DNA of 64,000 nt. It comes from Pantoea sp. 18069 (lineage in GTDB: Bacteria; Pseudomonadota; Gammaproteobacteria; Burkholderiales; Burkholderiaceae_C). Below are positions 51,823 through 61,909 of the stretch, in pieces; the stretch's first letter is position 1; every line of letters begins with the position of its first letter. The stretch covers positions 62,001 through 126,000 of the forward strand of contig NZ_CACSJA010000003.1 of assembly GCF_902706035.1 (NCBI RefSeq), written 5' to 3'. The notes beneath the pieces were generated by a model, which was not told where the DNA came from, made no database searches, and saw nothing but the letters and a program-made list of their open reading frames with translations. The translations under genes and the position numbers were made by a program.

Positions 51823-54800
51823 TCAGCGCATGGTTTTTGCGTGCGGCTGTGAGGAGGTGGCTGCAGGCGCAATGGGCTCGAGCAGCGCGCTGAGGTCTTC
51901 CTCCGAAAACTTGGCCGCGCCAGCCGCATCGTTGGCCAGGATGGCATCGGCGAGCGCGGCTTTCCTTTCCTGCATCGCGACAATCTTCTCTTCGACGCTG
52001 CCCGCCGTGATCAGCTTGTAGACAAATACGGGCTTGTCCTGGCCCAGCCGGTGCGCGCGGTCGGTCGCCTGGTTTTCCGCAGCGGGGTTCCACCACGGGT
52101 CATAATGGATCACGGTGTCGGCAGCGGTCAGGTTCAGGCCCACGCCGCCGGCCTTCAGGCTGATCAGGAACAGCGGCACCTCGCCCTGCTGGAAGCGCGT
52201 GACCGGCGTGATGCGATCGGTGGTTTCACCGGTCAATACCAGGTAGGGAATGTGTGCCTCATCGAGTGCGGCGGCAATCAGGTCGAGCATGCCGGTGAAT
52301 TGCGAAAACAGCAGAATGCGCCGGCCTTTCTCGAGCAGCTCCGGCAGCATGTCGAGCAGCAGCCTCAGCTTGGCGGATTCCTTGGTGCGGGCCGCATGCT
52401 CGGTCTTGACGAGTCTGGGATCGCAGCAGACCTGGCGCAGCTTGAGCAGTGCCTCGAGCACCACGATGTGGCTGCGGGCCAGTCCCTTCGCGGCAACCGC
52501 GGCGCGGACCTTCTCCTGCATTGCGGCGCGGACGACTTCGTAGAGGTCGCGCTGCGCGCCTTCGAGTTCTATGGTGCGCACGATCAATGTCTTGGGCGGC
52601 AATTCGGTGGCGACTTCGTCCTTGCGTCGGCGCAGCATGAAGGGTTGGATGCGGCGCGCCAGCAGTTCCCGGCGCACGGTGTCGCCGTGCTTTTCGATGG
52701 GCGTGCGCCAGCGTTTGGTGAAGTCATTGCGCGATCCCAGAAATCCCGGCAGCAGGAAATCGAACTGGGTCCACAACTCGCCCAGATGGTTTTCTAGCGG
52801 TGTGCCCGTCAGGCACAGGCGGTGGCGGGCGCGCAGCGCGCGTATGGTGGTCGCGGCCTTGGTGGTCGCATTCTTGACGTATTGCGCTTCGTCGAGAATC
52901 AGCAGGTGGTAGTCATGCTTGGCAAGCTCCGGCTGATCGCGCCAGAGCAGCGCGTAAGTCGTCAGGATGACGTCGTGCTGCGCAATGTGCTCGAACTGCA
53001 CATGGCGTTGCGGGCCGTGCAGATCGAGAATCCTCAGGTCGGGGGCAAAGCGGCGGGCTTCTTCGCGCCAGTTGTGCATGAGTGTGGTCGGCACGACGAT
53101 CAGGGCGGGGCGGTCGAGCCGGCCGGATTCCTTTTCGAGCAGGATATGGGCCAGGGTCTGTATCGTTTTTCCCAGTCCCATGTCATCGGCCAGAACGCCG
53201 GACAGCCCGTGTTCGCGCAGAAACTGCATCCAGCTCAGGCCCTGGCGCTGATAGCCGCGCAACTCGGCTTGCAGGCCGCGCGGCACGGCTGCTTCGGTCA
53301 TGCCCTGCCCGGCCATCAGGCGCTGCGCGAGCTGGCGAACGCTCGCGTCCCCATGGAACTGCCAGCGCCCGGTCTGGTCCAGCGCATGCAGCCGGGCGAC
53401 ATCCCAGCTGGAAATGCGCGCAGGCCCCTTGCCCGCCGTATCGAACAGATCGATCAGCACGCGCACGACCTCCTTGAGCCGATCGGCCCGCAGGCGCACG
53501 CGCTCCTTGCGGTCGGTGATCAGGTCGATCGCTTCATCGTCGGCAATGGCGTCCAGCCGGCCCGACAGCCAGCGTGCATCGCGTTGAAACAGCTGGGCCA
53601 GCAGCGGTTCCAGGCGCACCTGGCGGTCGTTGACGGTAATGCCCATTTCCATGTCGAACCAGCCGTCGTCCGCCTGCTGCAGGCTGCCCGTGATCGCATC
53701 GATCTCGACGACGTTGTGGCGGAAGGACTCCGACATCGCGACCTGCCAGCCGTCCTGGCGCAACGCCGGCAGGCCTTGGCGCATGAAATCCAGCCAGTCT
53801 TTCGGGTCGGCGAGGCCCAGCATGTCGTCGGGAAACGATTCCGGACCATGGAACTGATGGCGCGGGATTTTTCTGAGGCCGGTTTTCTGCAACCCTTTCA
53901 GCCAGCGCTGCTCGAGGTCCCGCTGGCGCTTGAGCTGAACCACGGCCCCATCGGCTTGCTGCACCAAGGTGGTTGCGCTTTGCGCTGCGACACATACGCC
54001 CGCATAGTCGAAGCTGACGGTGGCGAAATCCAGCCAGTCCCGGGGCGGATGCGACGACCAGCTATAGATCGGCAAGGTACCGAGCGACAGCACGGGCACG
54101 GGCGCGGCGTCAATGACCCGGATGGCCGATGCGTCCTGCGTGGGCGGCAGGGGCAGGTCCGGTGCGACTTCGCGCAGCACGCTGCCCACGAGCGCGGCTT
54201 CCTCGTGGGTGATGGCGGGCATGGACAGGAAATCCGCGAGCACCCCCGCAGGCCACGGCAGGTCGATGATTCCGGCTTCGCCCCGCTGTGGATCGACGTA
54301 CCAGCACGGTTGTGTGGCCGTCAGCAGCATGGCAGCGGGAGGGGCGGTTTCCAGCACCGGGTGCACGCGCTGATCCGCCTGCGCCTTCCAGATGATCTGG
54401 CCGCCACGGGAGGGGCCTGGCTGCAGCCTGCGCGGCGCGATCAAAGGCCTGGTGTCCACGCTGGGCGCGGAAAACAGGCGTCCGGTGGCCAGCAATTGTT
54501 CCAGCAGCGCGGCGCCGGTTGCGCCCTGCAGCGTGAAGCTGTCCATGTAATAGAGGGGCGGGTTCAGCCACAATCCGCGCAGGATGGGCAGATCCTCCTC
54601 GGTGACGAATTTTGGCGGCTGGACCAGCGCCCTCTCCACGTTATGCCAGCGATCGACGAGGGGGAGCATGATGCCGTCGGAATTCGCGCGGGCTTTGTAG
54701 AGGAAAATTTCCAGAGCCTGGCGATGGGTGGGGGCAATCACATAAGCCAGCACATGGGAGGGCTTGGCGGCGGCCGATTTCTTCTTGCTGGGCGTGGCGG

Positions 54801-55152
54801 CTGTCTGTTTGCGCCGAAAGCTTTCCAGCCAGGTCACCACTTCAGGGCGGATACCCGCTGCGGCGGGCGTGGATGCCTGCTGCAGACCCGCAATCAGCAC
54901 CACGGCCACATGCTTGCAATTGAAGCCCACCGGGCAACTGCATTCGCCATCCATCACCAGCTTGTCGCCAGCATGGAAAAAAGTCACCTCGACCTGGTAG
55001 GGTGCGCGCGCCGAGCCTTGCACCTGTGCGCTCAAGGTGTGCTCATCGAGCCACTGGAGGTGCGAGGTGGCCTGGGTATATCCACTGGCTTTCGCCACCG
55101 TATGGGCGCCCAGCCACTGCGTGATGTGCTGGCGAGTGTAGAAGACGGACAT
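51823..55152 (-). CDS. SWIM-domain SNF2-family helicase (RapA-like)
   Basis: 1109 residues from ATG 55152. A SWIM zinc finger (CSCPVGFNCKH, residues about 75-90) is followed by a bacterial SNF2-associated region, then the SNF2 ATPase: Walker A DDMGLGKTIQT near 655, the ILDEAQYVKN DEAQ box near 750, and helicase C-terminal blocks GGVGLNLTAADTVIHYDPWW and TDRAHRLGQ near 1010-1040. It is an ATP-dependent double-stranded DNA translocase; the bacterial role of this SWIM-SNF2 class is poorly known. Single gene, not in a defence-like cluster. Confidence 0.92.
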   Translation of the reverse strand: MSVFYTRQHITQWLGAHTVAKASGYTQATSHLQWLDEHTLSAQVQGSARAPYQVEVTFFHAGDKLVMDGECSCPVGFNCKHVAVVLIAGLQQASTPAAAGIRPEVVTWLESFRRKQTAATPSKKKSAAAKPSHVLAYVIAPTHRQALEIFLYKARANSDGIMLPLVDRWHNVERALVQPPKFVTEEDLPILRGLWLNPPLYYMDSFTLQGATGAALLEQLLATGRLFSAPSVDTRPLIAPRRLQPGPSRGGQIIWKAQADQRVHPVLETAPPAAMLLTATQPCWYVDPQRGEAGIIDLPWPAGVLADFLSMPAITHEEAALVGSVLREVAPDLPLPPTQDASAIRVIDAAPVPVLSLGTLPIYSWSSHPPRDWLDFATVSFDYAGVCVAAQSATTLVQQADGAVVQLKRQRDLEQRWLKGLQKTGLRKIPRHQFHGPESFPDDMLGLADPKDWLDFMRQGLPALRQDGWQVAMSESFRHNVVEIDAITGSLQQADDGWFDMEMGITVNDRQVRLEPLLAQLFQRDARWLSGRLDAIADDEAIDLITDRKERVRLRADRLKEVVRVLIDLFDTAGKGPARISSWDVARLHALDQTGRWQFHGDASVRQLAQRLMAGQGMTEAAVPRGLQAELRGYQRQGLSWMQFLREHGLSGVLADDMGLGKTIQTLAHILLEKESGRLDRPALIVVPTTLMHNWREEARRFAPDLRILDLHGPQRHVQFEHIAQHDVILTTYALLWRDQPELAKHDYHLLILDEAQYVKNATTKAATTIRALRARHRLCLTGTPLENHLGELWTQFDFLLPGFLGSRNDFTKRWRTPIEKHGDTVRRELLARRIQPFMLRRRKDEVATELPPKTLIVRTIELEGAQRDLYEVVRAAMQEKVRAAVAAKGLARSHIVVLEALLKLRQVCCDPRLVKTEHAARTKESAKLRLLLDMLPELLEKGRRILLFSQFTGMLDLIAAALDEAHIPYLVLTGETTDRITPVTRFQQGEVPLFLISLKAGGVGLNLTAADTVIHYDPWWNPAAENQATDRAHRLGQDKPVFVYKLITAGSVEEKIVAMQERKAALADAILANDAAGAAKFSEEDLSALLEPIAPAATSSQPHAKTMR

Positions 55153-55243
55153 TGCCAAGTCGAGTGGAAGTGAAGACAGCCTGCAATCTTAGAACGTGTT
55201 GCCGGTCTTTTTCCGGGGCCGCCGCCCCGCCTGGCGGATGCCT

Positions 55244-55741
<498 letters not shown>

Positions 55742-55847
55742 GGGGCGTCCTTCAATGCAGCAGAGACCGCCAGCTTAACTGCCATGCAAGGCGCGCGGCT
55801 GTGCGCCCATGCGCTCGCCCCATGCGCGTCGGGGCCGGCGGAAAAAG

Positions 55848-57140
55848 TCAGTGGCTGTCGTCCTGGCGGGCAATCTTGCGCAGCCGCACCACTTCGCGCG
55901 GGTAGTGACGGCAGTTGTAGGCATGCCAGCGGCCTATGCACCACATGATGCTGGCGACGGCCAGGCCAAACAGCGTGATGGCGCCGAACGCCGACAGCCC
56001 GAGCTTGGTCGACAGGCTGTAGAACGCGCCCAGCAGCAGGATGCAGGCCTGTTCGTTGAAGTTCTGCACGGCGATGGAGCGACCCGCGCCCATCAGGTTG
56101 TGGCCGCGGTGCTGCAGCAGCGCGTTCATGGGCACGACCAGGAAGCCGCCCAGCCCGCCCAGCAGGATCAGGAAAGGCACGGCGATCCAGATGGTGTCGA
56201 TGAAATTCATGCCGATCACGAGCACGCCCATGGCGATGCCCAGCGGGATCACGCGCGTGGCCGTCTCGAGCTTCATGTACGTCGAGGCCGCGACCGCGCC
56301 CACGGCCGTGCCTATGGCCACGACCCCGACCAGCGACGCGGCCTGGGTGGTGCTGTAGCCCAGCGCCGCGGCGCTCCAGGCCAGCACGATGTAGCGCAGG
56401 TTGCCCGAGACGCCCCAGAACAGCGTGGTCGTCGACAGCGAGATCTGGCCGAGCTTGTCGGTCCACAGGCGCTGGCTGCAGTTCCAGAAATCGGGCAGCA
56501 GCGCCAGCGTATTGCCCAGCAGGCTTTTCGTGGGGTCCTGGCGCAGCGGGCGCATGGCCACGCCGGTGTGCGGAATGCGGGTGTTGATCCAGGCGGCAAG
56601 CACGTAGATCAGCACCAGCGCGGCAATCGAGGCTTCGGCGGCAGTCTGGACGCCGGGCAGGTTCAGTGCGAGCAGATAGGACGACAGCACCGGGCCGACC
56701 AGCTGGCCGCCGAGCAGCACGCCCAGGATGATCGACGAGATGGTCAGGCCTTCGATCCAGCCATTGGCCTTGACCAGTTGGGAGGCGGGCAGCAGCTCGG
56801 TCAGGATGCCGTACTTGGCCGGCGAATAGGCGGCCGCGCCCAGGCCGACAACGGCGTAGGCCACCAGCGGGTGATGGCCGAACAGCATCATCAGGCAGCC
56901 CACGACCTTGATCGCGTTGCTGAAGAACATCACGCGGCCCTTGGGCAGGGCGTCAGCGAACGCGCCGACGAATGGCGCGAGGATCACGTAGAACAACGCG
57001 AACATCGGCACCAGCGCGGCGCGCTGCCACTCGGGTGCGCCGCCAGTGCGCAGCAACTCCACGGCGGCCACGAACAAGGCATTGTCGGCCAGCGAGCTGA
57101 AAAACTGCGCCGACATGATGGTGTAAAAACCGCGCTTCAT
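55848..57140 (-). CDS. lplT: lysophospholipid transporter LplT (MFS)
   Basis: 430 residues, 12 predicted transmembrane helices. Characteristic N terminus GFYTIMSAQFFSSLADNALF and GLGAAAYSPAKYGILTELLPA, matching LplT. It flips 2-acyl-glycerophospholipids into the inner membrane for reacylation. Divergent from alr, a familiar betaproteobacterial arrangement. Confidence 0.92.
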   Translation of the reverse strand: MKRGFYTIMSAQFFSSLADNALFVAAVELLRTGGAPEWQRAALVPMFALFYVILAPFVGAFADALPKGRVMFFSNAIKVVGCLMMLFGHHPLVAYAVVGLGAAAYSPAKYGILTELLPASQLVKANGWIEGLTISSIILGVLLGGQLVGPVLSSYLLALNLPGVQTAAEASIAALVLIYVLAAWINTRIPHTGVAMRPLRQDPTKSLLGNTLALLPDFWNCSQRLWTDKLGQISLSTTTLFWGVSGNLRYIVLAWSAAALGYSTTQAASLVGVVAIGTAVGAVAASTYMKLETATRVIPLGIAMGVLVIGMNFIDTIWIAVPFLILLGGLGGFLVVPMNALLQHRGHNLMGAGRSIAVQNFNEQACILLLGAFYSLSTKLGLSAFGAITLFGLAVASIMWCIGRWHAYNCRHYPREVVRLRKIARQDDSH

Positions 57141-57273
57141 TAAATGGCTGGAACGGACATCAGCAAGGCCTTTGCCGGGATATTGGTGGACTCAAACGCA
57201 GTAACCGTTGGTTATAACACGCAGCTTTCGTCCAGGAGTGCCAGAATTCCCTCTCCCTGTTTGCTTCTGAATC

Positions 57274-58368
57274 ATGCCGCGTCCCATACTTGCCACCATC
57301 CATTCCGGCGCCTTGCGCCACAACCTCGAACGTGTGCGCCAGGCCGTGCCGGATGCCAAACTGTGGGCGGTCATCAAAGCCAACGCTTATGGGCACGGCA
57401 TAGAGCGCGCCTTTGACGCGCTGCGCGGCGCCGACGGCTTCGCCTTGCTTGACCTGGCCGAGGCCGAGCGCCTGCGCCAGCTTGGCTGGCGTGGCCCCAT
57501 CTTGCTGATCGAAGGTGCGTTCGAGGCGCGCGACCTCGAGCTGTGCTCGCGCCTGGGCCTGTGGCATGTCGTGCACTGTGACGAGCAGATCGATTGGCTG
57601 GCCGCGCACAAGACCCAGGTCGGCCACCGGGTGTTTCTCAAGATGAACTCGGGCATGAACCGGCTGGGCTTTGCGCCCGGGCGCTACCGTTCGGCCTGGG
57701 CGCGGCTCAATGCGCTGCCCCAGGTCGACGAAATCTCCTTCATCAGCCATTTCAGCGACGCCGACGGCCCGCGCGGCATAGGCCACCAGTTGCAGGTCTT
57801 TCATGAGGCCACGCGCGACCTGCCCGGCGAGCGCAGCCTGTGCAACAGCGCCGCGACGCTGGCGCTGGCCAAGGATGCGCAGGTGCGCTGCGACTGGGTG
57901 CGCCCGGGCATCGTGCTCTATGGCAGCGCGCCCGACTACCCGCAGCATACCGACCAGGACTGGGCGCTCGAGCCGGCGATGACGCTGTCTACGCGCGTCA
58001 TCGGCGTGCAGCATCTGCAGGCCGGCGATGCCCTGGGCTATGGCTCGACCTTCACCGCCGAAGGGCCCATGACCGTGGGCGTGGTCGCCTGCGGCTATGC
58101 CGACGGCTACCCGCGCTCCTGCGGCACGGGCACGCCGGTGCTGGTCAACGGCCAGCGCACGCGCGTGCTCGGACGCATCAGCATGGACATGCTCAACGTC
58201 GATCTGACGCCGGTCGAAGGCGCGGGCATGGGCAGCGAGGTCACGCTGTGGGGCCGGGCGTCAACGGGGCAGCGGCTGTCGATCGACGAGGTCGCGCGCG
58301 CCGGGGGCACGCTGGGGTATGAGTTGATGTGTGCGTTGGCGCTGCGGGTGCCTGTTATTGCGGATTGA
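57274..58368 (+). CDS. alr: alanine racemase
   Basis: 364 residues. PLP-binding Lys35 in WAVIKANAYGHG, and the C-terminal CGYADGYPRSC...GRISMDMLNVDLT with the second catalytic Tyr region and dimer-interface motif. It interconverts L- and D-alanine for peptidoglycan. Only one such gene is in the window. Confidence 0.96.
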   Translation: MPRPILATIHSGALRHNLERVRQAVPDAKLWAVIKANAYGHGIERAFDALRGADGFALLDLAEAERLRQLGWRGPILLIEGAFEARDLELCSRLGLWHVVHCDEQIDWLAAHKTQVGHRVFLKMNSGMNRLGFAPGRYRSAWARLNALPQVDEISFISHFSDADGPRGIGHQLQVFHEATRDLPGERSLCNSAATLALAKDAQVRCDWVRPGIVLYGSAPDYPQHTDQDWALEPAMTLSTRVIGVQHLQAGDALGYGSTFTAEGPMTVGVVACGYADGYPRSCGTGTPVLVNGQRTRVLGRISMDMLNVDLTPVEGAGMGSEVTLWGRASTGQRLSIDEVARAGGTLGYELMCALALRVPVIAD

Positions 58369-58416
58369 GGGCGGGGCGTTTTGTGGCCCTGAAACAGGCG
58401 CGCTTTGCGCGCCGGT

Positions 58417-58848
58417 TCACCCAGCCTTATCGAGGTTTTCCAGCATGCGCGCCAGCAGCCCCTGCAGCAGCCGCTGATCCTCGGGCGCGAAGTCCTGCAG
58501 CATCTGCGCGGTGATGCCGCGCCGACGCTCGCGCATGCGCTCGAACACCGCCTGGCCCGCGGGGCTCAGCATGAGGCAGCGGCTGCGCGCGTCCTGGGCG
58601 TGCGGCACGCGTTCGAGCCAGCCTTTTTCCTCGAGCATATTGAGCATGCGCGCGATCTGGGCCTTGTCGGTGCCGCTGTGCTCGACCAGGTCCTTTTGCG
58701 TGCGCATCGGGTGGCGGCCGACAAACAGCAGCGCGCGCATTTCGTTGGGCGTGAGCTCGGTCTGCATCGCGGCGCGCATGCGATGGCGGTAGGCATGCAT
58801 CAGGTCATGCATGGCGTCGAACACGTCGGCAGGGTTTTTGGCAGTCAT
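58417..58848 (-). CDS. MarR family regulator of the divergent SIP gene
   Basis: 143 residues: LTPNEMRALLFVGRHPMRT, QKDLVEHSGTDKAQIARML, MLEEKGWLERVPHAQDARSR and a dimerisation C terminus. Divergent from the siderophore-interacting protein at 58933, with two identical 15-bp palindromes between. It probably represses both. Confidence 0.9.
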   Translation of the reverse strand: MTAKNPADVFDAMHDLMHAYRHRMRAAMQTELTPNEMRALLFVGRHPMRTQKDLVEHSGTDKAQIARMLNMLEEKGWLERVPHAQDARSRCLMLSPAGQAVFERMRERRRGITAQMLQDFAPEDQRLLQGLLARMLENLDKAG

Positions 58849-58865
58849 CGCGGTGTGGTTTTATG

Positions 58866-58880
58866 GTTGACTAAATCAAC
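58866..58880. promoter_or_regulatory. MarR operator candidate, copy 1
   Basis: GTTGACTAAATCAAC, perfect 5-bp arms; identical to the copy at 58898, 32 bp away (three helical turns). Confidence 0.75.
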
Positions 58881-58897
58881 AAGATAGCGGATATTTC

Positions 58898-58912
58898 GTT
58901 GACTAAATCAAC
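58898..58912. promoter_or_regulatory. MarR operator candidate, copy 2
   Basis: An exact second copy of GTTGACTAAATCAAC, 20 bp upstream of the SIP start codon. Its TTGACT could double as a -35 element. Confidence 0.75.
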
Positions 58913-58932
58913 ATTTTACGCCAAGGGCCTGC

Positions 58933-59742
58933 ATGACCACCATTTCTCCCGAAACCCCTGCCCCCGGCGCGCTGCGCGTCGAGCGCCAGCGCCATCCGTT
59001 TGGCGCGCGCCATCTGCAACTGCTGGCGCGCGAAATCGTCAGCCCCGGCTTTGTGCGCGTGACGCTGGGCGGCCCCGAGCTGGCCGGCTTTGTCAGCACG
59101 GGCTTTGACGACCACCTGAAATTCATCCTGCCCCAGGACGGCCTCGAACGCCCCAACCTGCCGGCCATCGTCGACGGCCGCCCCAGCTTCGCAGGCGAGC
59201 GCCCGACAACGCGCGACTACACCCCGGTCAGCTGGGACGCGCAGCGCAACGAGCTGGTGCTCGAGTTCGCATTGCACAACACCGGCCCGGCCGCGGACTG
59301 GGCAGTCAACGCACCGCTGGGCCAGTGGGTCGGCGTGGCCGGCCCGCGCGGCAGCCTGCTCGTGCCCAAGGAATTCGAATGGCACTGGCTGCTGGGCGAT
59401 GAAAGCGCGCTGCCCGCGATCGAGCGGCGCCTGGCCGAACTGCCGGCCACGGCCAGGGCCACGGTGCGCATCTGCGTGGCCGACGCGCGCGACCAGCGGC
59501 CGCTTTCCAGCGCCGCCCGGCTTGACCTGCAATGGGTGGATTCGCTCACGGCCGCCGCCGAGCAGTTGGCGCTGCCCGCGGGCGACGGCTTCATCTGGGC
59601 CGCGGGCGAGCACAACGACATGGCGCAACTGCGCCGCATCGTGCTGGCCAAGCCCGGGGTGGACGCCAAGCGCATGCGCATTGCCGCGTACTGGAAACGC
59701 GGCGAGATCGCCCACCATGCTGAATTGGATGGCACCCCCTGA
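58933..59742 (+). CDS. siderophore-interacting protein (FAD-linked ferric-siderophore reductase)
   Basis: 269 residues: RVTLGGPELAGFVSTGFDDH, FAD motif TTRDYTPVSWD, NTGPAADWAVNAPLGQWVGVAGPRGS split in two blocks, and the terminal KRMRIAAYWKRGE, all typical of the ViuB/SIP family. It reduces ferric siderophores in the cytoplasm to release iron. AAGGG precedes ATG 58933. Control is by the divergent MarR protein rather than an evident Fur box. Confidence 0.92.
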   Translation: MTTISPETPAPGALRVERQRHPFGARHLQLLAREIVSPGFVRVTLGGPELAGFVSTGFDDHLKFILPQDGLERPNLPAIVDGRPSFAGERPTTRDYTPVSWDAQRNELVLEFALHNTGPAADWAVNAPLGQWVGVAGPRGSLLVPKEFEWHWLLGDESALPAIERRLAELPATARATVRICVADARDQRPLSSAARLDLQWVDSLTAAAEQLALPAGDGFIWAAGEHNDMAQLRRIVLAKPGVDAKRMRIAAYWKRGEIAHHAELDGTP

Positions 59743-59842
59743 GCTGGACCACGCCAGTTTCCAGAAACTGTAGGTATAGCCAGTACTACGGGTAACCCAG
59801 AGCTTGCCCGGGCTGATGGCCCCGGGGCGATATGCTCGCCCC

Positions 59843-61228
59843 ATGGCCAAAGAAAAAACCCAATTCATCTGCAATGCCTGCGGCGCCAGCAGCCCGCGCT
59901 GGCTGGGCAAGTGCCCGTCCTGCGGTGCCTGGAACTCGCTGATCGAATCGGTGGCCGAATCGGCCAGCGGTGGCAAGAACCGCCTGAGCGCGCCCCAGGG
60001 CTATGCGGGCCTGGCCAACGCCCAGCCGGTGATTCCGCTGTCTGCGATCGAAGCCACCGACGTGGCGCGCACGCCCTGCGGCATGGACGAGCTTGACCGC
60101 GTGCTGGGCGGCGGCATTGTCGAAGGCGGCGTGGTGCTGATCGGCGGCGACCCGGGCATAGGCAAGTCGACGCTGCTGCTGCAGGCGCTCGATGCCTTGC
60201 ACCGCAAAGGCCTGCCCACGCTCTATGTCACGGGCGAGGAAAGCGGCGCGCAGATCGCGCTGCGTTCGCGCCGCCTGGGCCTGGACAACAGCCAGGTGCA
60301 GGTGCTGGCCGAAATCCAGCTCGAGAAGATCCTCGCCACGCTCGAAGCCAACCAGCCCGCGGTGGTGGTGATCGACTCCATCCAGACCGTCTATTCCGAC
60401 CAGCTGTCTTCGGCGCCGGGCTCGGTGGCCCAGGTGCGCGAGTGCGCGGCGCATCTGACGCGCGCCGCCAAGACCACGGGCATCTGCGTGGTGCTGATCG
60501 GCCATGTGACCAAGGAAGGCGCGCTCGCCGGCCCGCGCGTGCTCGAGCACATGGTCGACACCGTGCTGTACTTCGAAGGCGACACGCACAGCAACTTCCG
60601 GCTGGTGCGCGCGATCAAGAACCGCTTTGGCGCCGTCAACGAGATCGGCGTGTTCGCGATGACCGAAAAAGGCCTCAAGGGCGTGACCAACCCGAGCGCC
60701 ATCTTCCTGAGCCAGCACTCCGAGCCCGTGCCCGGCAGCTGCGTGCTGGTCACGCTCGAAGGCACGCGGCCCATGCTGGTCGAGATCCAGGCCCTGGTCG
60801 ACCAGGGCGGGCCCAGCCCGCGCCGGCTGTCGGTGGGCCTGGACAAGGACCGCATGGCGATGCTGCTGGCGGTGCTCAACCGCCACGCGGGCGTGGCCTG
60901 CGCCGACCAGGATGTGTTCGTCAATGCGGTGGGCGGCGTGCGCATCAACGAGCCTGCGGCTGACCTGGCGGTGATGTTGGCGATCACTTCGAGTCTGCGC
61001 GGCAAGGCGTTGCCGCGCGGCTTCTTCGCGTTTGGCGAAGTCGGGCTGGCCGGCGAAGTGCGGCCCGCGCCGCGCGGCCAGGAGCGGCTCAAGGAGGCCG
61101 CGAAGCTGGGCTTCACCATGGCCGTCGTGCCCAAGGCCAATGCGCCGAAAAAGCCCATTGCCGGGCTGACCATCCATGCGGTCGAACGCGTCGATGAAGC
61201 CATGAACATAGTGCGTGGAATCAGTTGA
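59843..61228 (+). CDS. radA: DNA repair protein RadA (Sms)
   Basis: 461 residues: N-terminal zinc finger CNACGASSPRWLGKCPSCG, Walker A GGDPGIGKSTLLL, KNRFGAVNEIGVF (RadA-specific KNRFG motif) and a C-terminal Lon-protease-like domain. It promotes branch migration in recombination. An upstream in-frame codon at 59804 is rejected for ATG 59843. Confidence 0.97.
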   Translation: MAKEKTQFICNACGASSPRWLGKCPSCGAWNSLIESVAESASGGKNRLSAPQGYAGLANAQPVIPLSAIEATDVARTPCGMDELDRVLGGGIVEGGVVLIGGDPGIGKSTLLLQALDALHRKGLPTLYVTGEESGAQIALRSRRLGLDNSQVQVLAEIQLEKILATLEANQPAVVVIDSIQTVYSDQLSSAPGSVAQVRECAAHLTRAAKTTGICVVLIGHVTKEGALAGPRVLEHMVDTVLYFEGDTHSNFRLVRAIKNRFGAVNEIGVFAMTEKGLKGVTNPSAIFLSQHSEPVPGSCVLVTLEGTRPMLVEIQALVDQGGPSPRRLSVGLDKDRMAMLLAVLNRHAGVACADQDVFVNAVGGVRINEPAADLAVMLAITSSLRGKALPRGFFAFGEVGLAGEVRPAPRGQERLKEAAKLGFTMAVVPKANAPKKPIAGLTIHAVERVDEAMNIVRGIS

Positions 61229-61330
61229 ACCAACCCCCCTCCCTGAGCCGCTGACGCGGCTTCCCCCTGGGGGACGGCACCGTCGCTGCGGGGCGGCCCT
61301 TGCTCGGTGCCCCTGAGCTGCGTCACGCCG
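61229..61330. repeat. GC-rich hairpin-forming intergenic element
   Basis: The stretch after radA contains AGCCGCTGACGCGGCTT, CCCCCTGGGGG and GACGGCACCGTCGC-type complementary blocks. Elements of this kind occur between genes in Comamonadaceae and may act as terminators or dispersed repeats; this is from general knowledge. Confidence 0.45.
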
Positions 61331-61439
61331 ATGTCATGGACTGCGCACAATGGCAACGTTCTGCTGAAGTCGGGGTCCGGAAGGGTTATACGCACTCCCC
61401 ACAACCCCAAAGTCCGACGTCCATAAGACAATCGGGGCC

Positions 61440-61874
61440 ATGAATTTTCGCAAAATCTGGGTCCCCGTGGGACTGGCAGTGCTGTTGTTCGCTGCCCATC
61501 AAACCTATGGCTGGCCGGGCGTGGCCGCGGTCGGCGGCGGTATCGTCATGTGGCTGCTGCTGCACTTCAACCGGCTGATGTCGGTGGTGCGCAAGGCCTC
61601 GCAGCAGCCCATCGGCTATGTCGCCAGCGCCGTCATGCTCAACGCGAAGCTGCGTCCGGGTGTGAACATGATGCATGTCGTGGCCATGACGCGCTCGCTG
61701 GGCAAGCAGATGTCGCCGAAAGGCGAGCAGCCCGAAATCTTCCGCTGGACCGACGGCTCGCATTCGCACGTCGACTGCACGTTCGACCATGGCCGCCTCG
61801 CGTCCTGGGAGCTGTACCGTCCCAAGCAGGACGATGCCCCCGCACCCGCGGTCGAACACACGCCCACGCCGTAG
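61440..61874 (+). CDS. conserved small membrane protein of unknown function
   Basis: 144 residues with two hydrophobic segments (VPVGLAVLLFAAHQTYG and VAAVGGGIVMWLLLHF) followed by a soluble domain containing VMLNAKLRPGVNMMHVVAM and FRWTDGSHSHVDCTFDHG. I do not recognise a catalytic motif. It sits just upstream of ilvE; similar small proteins occupy this place in related genomes. Start is ATG 61440, after no clear ribosome site. Confidence 0.75.
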   Translation: MNFRKIWVPVGLAVLLFAAHQTYGWPGVAAVGGGIVMWLLLHFNRLMSVVRKASQQPIGYVASAVMLNAKLRPGVNMMHVVAMTRSLGKQMSPKGEQPEIFRWTDGSHSHVDCTFDHGRLASWELYRPKQDDAPAPAVEHTPTP

Positions 61875-61909
61875 AATCTCCTTTTTGCGATCTTGCACAA
61901 AGGATTTCC

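Noticed and set aside
52822..55173. A 783-codon plus-strand reading frame opposite the SNF2 gene
   Set aside because: Antisense of a gene with clear helicase motifs; no domain, start or ribosome site supports it.
59786..61177. A 463-codon minus-strand reading frame opposite radA
   Set aside because: Antisense of radA, no supporting features.
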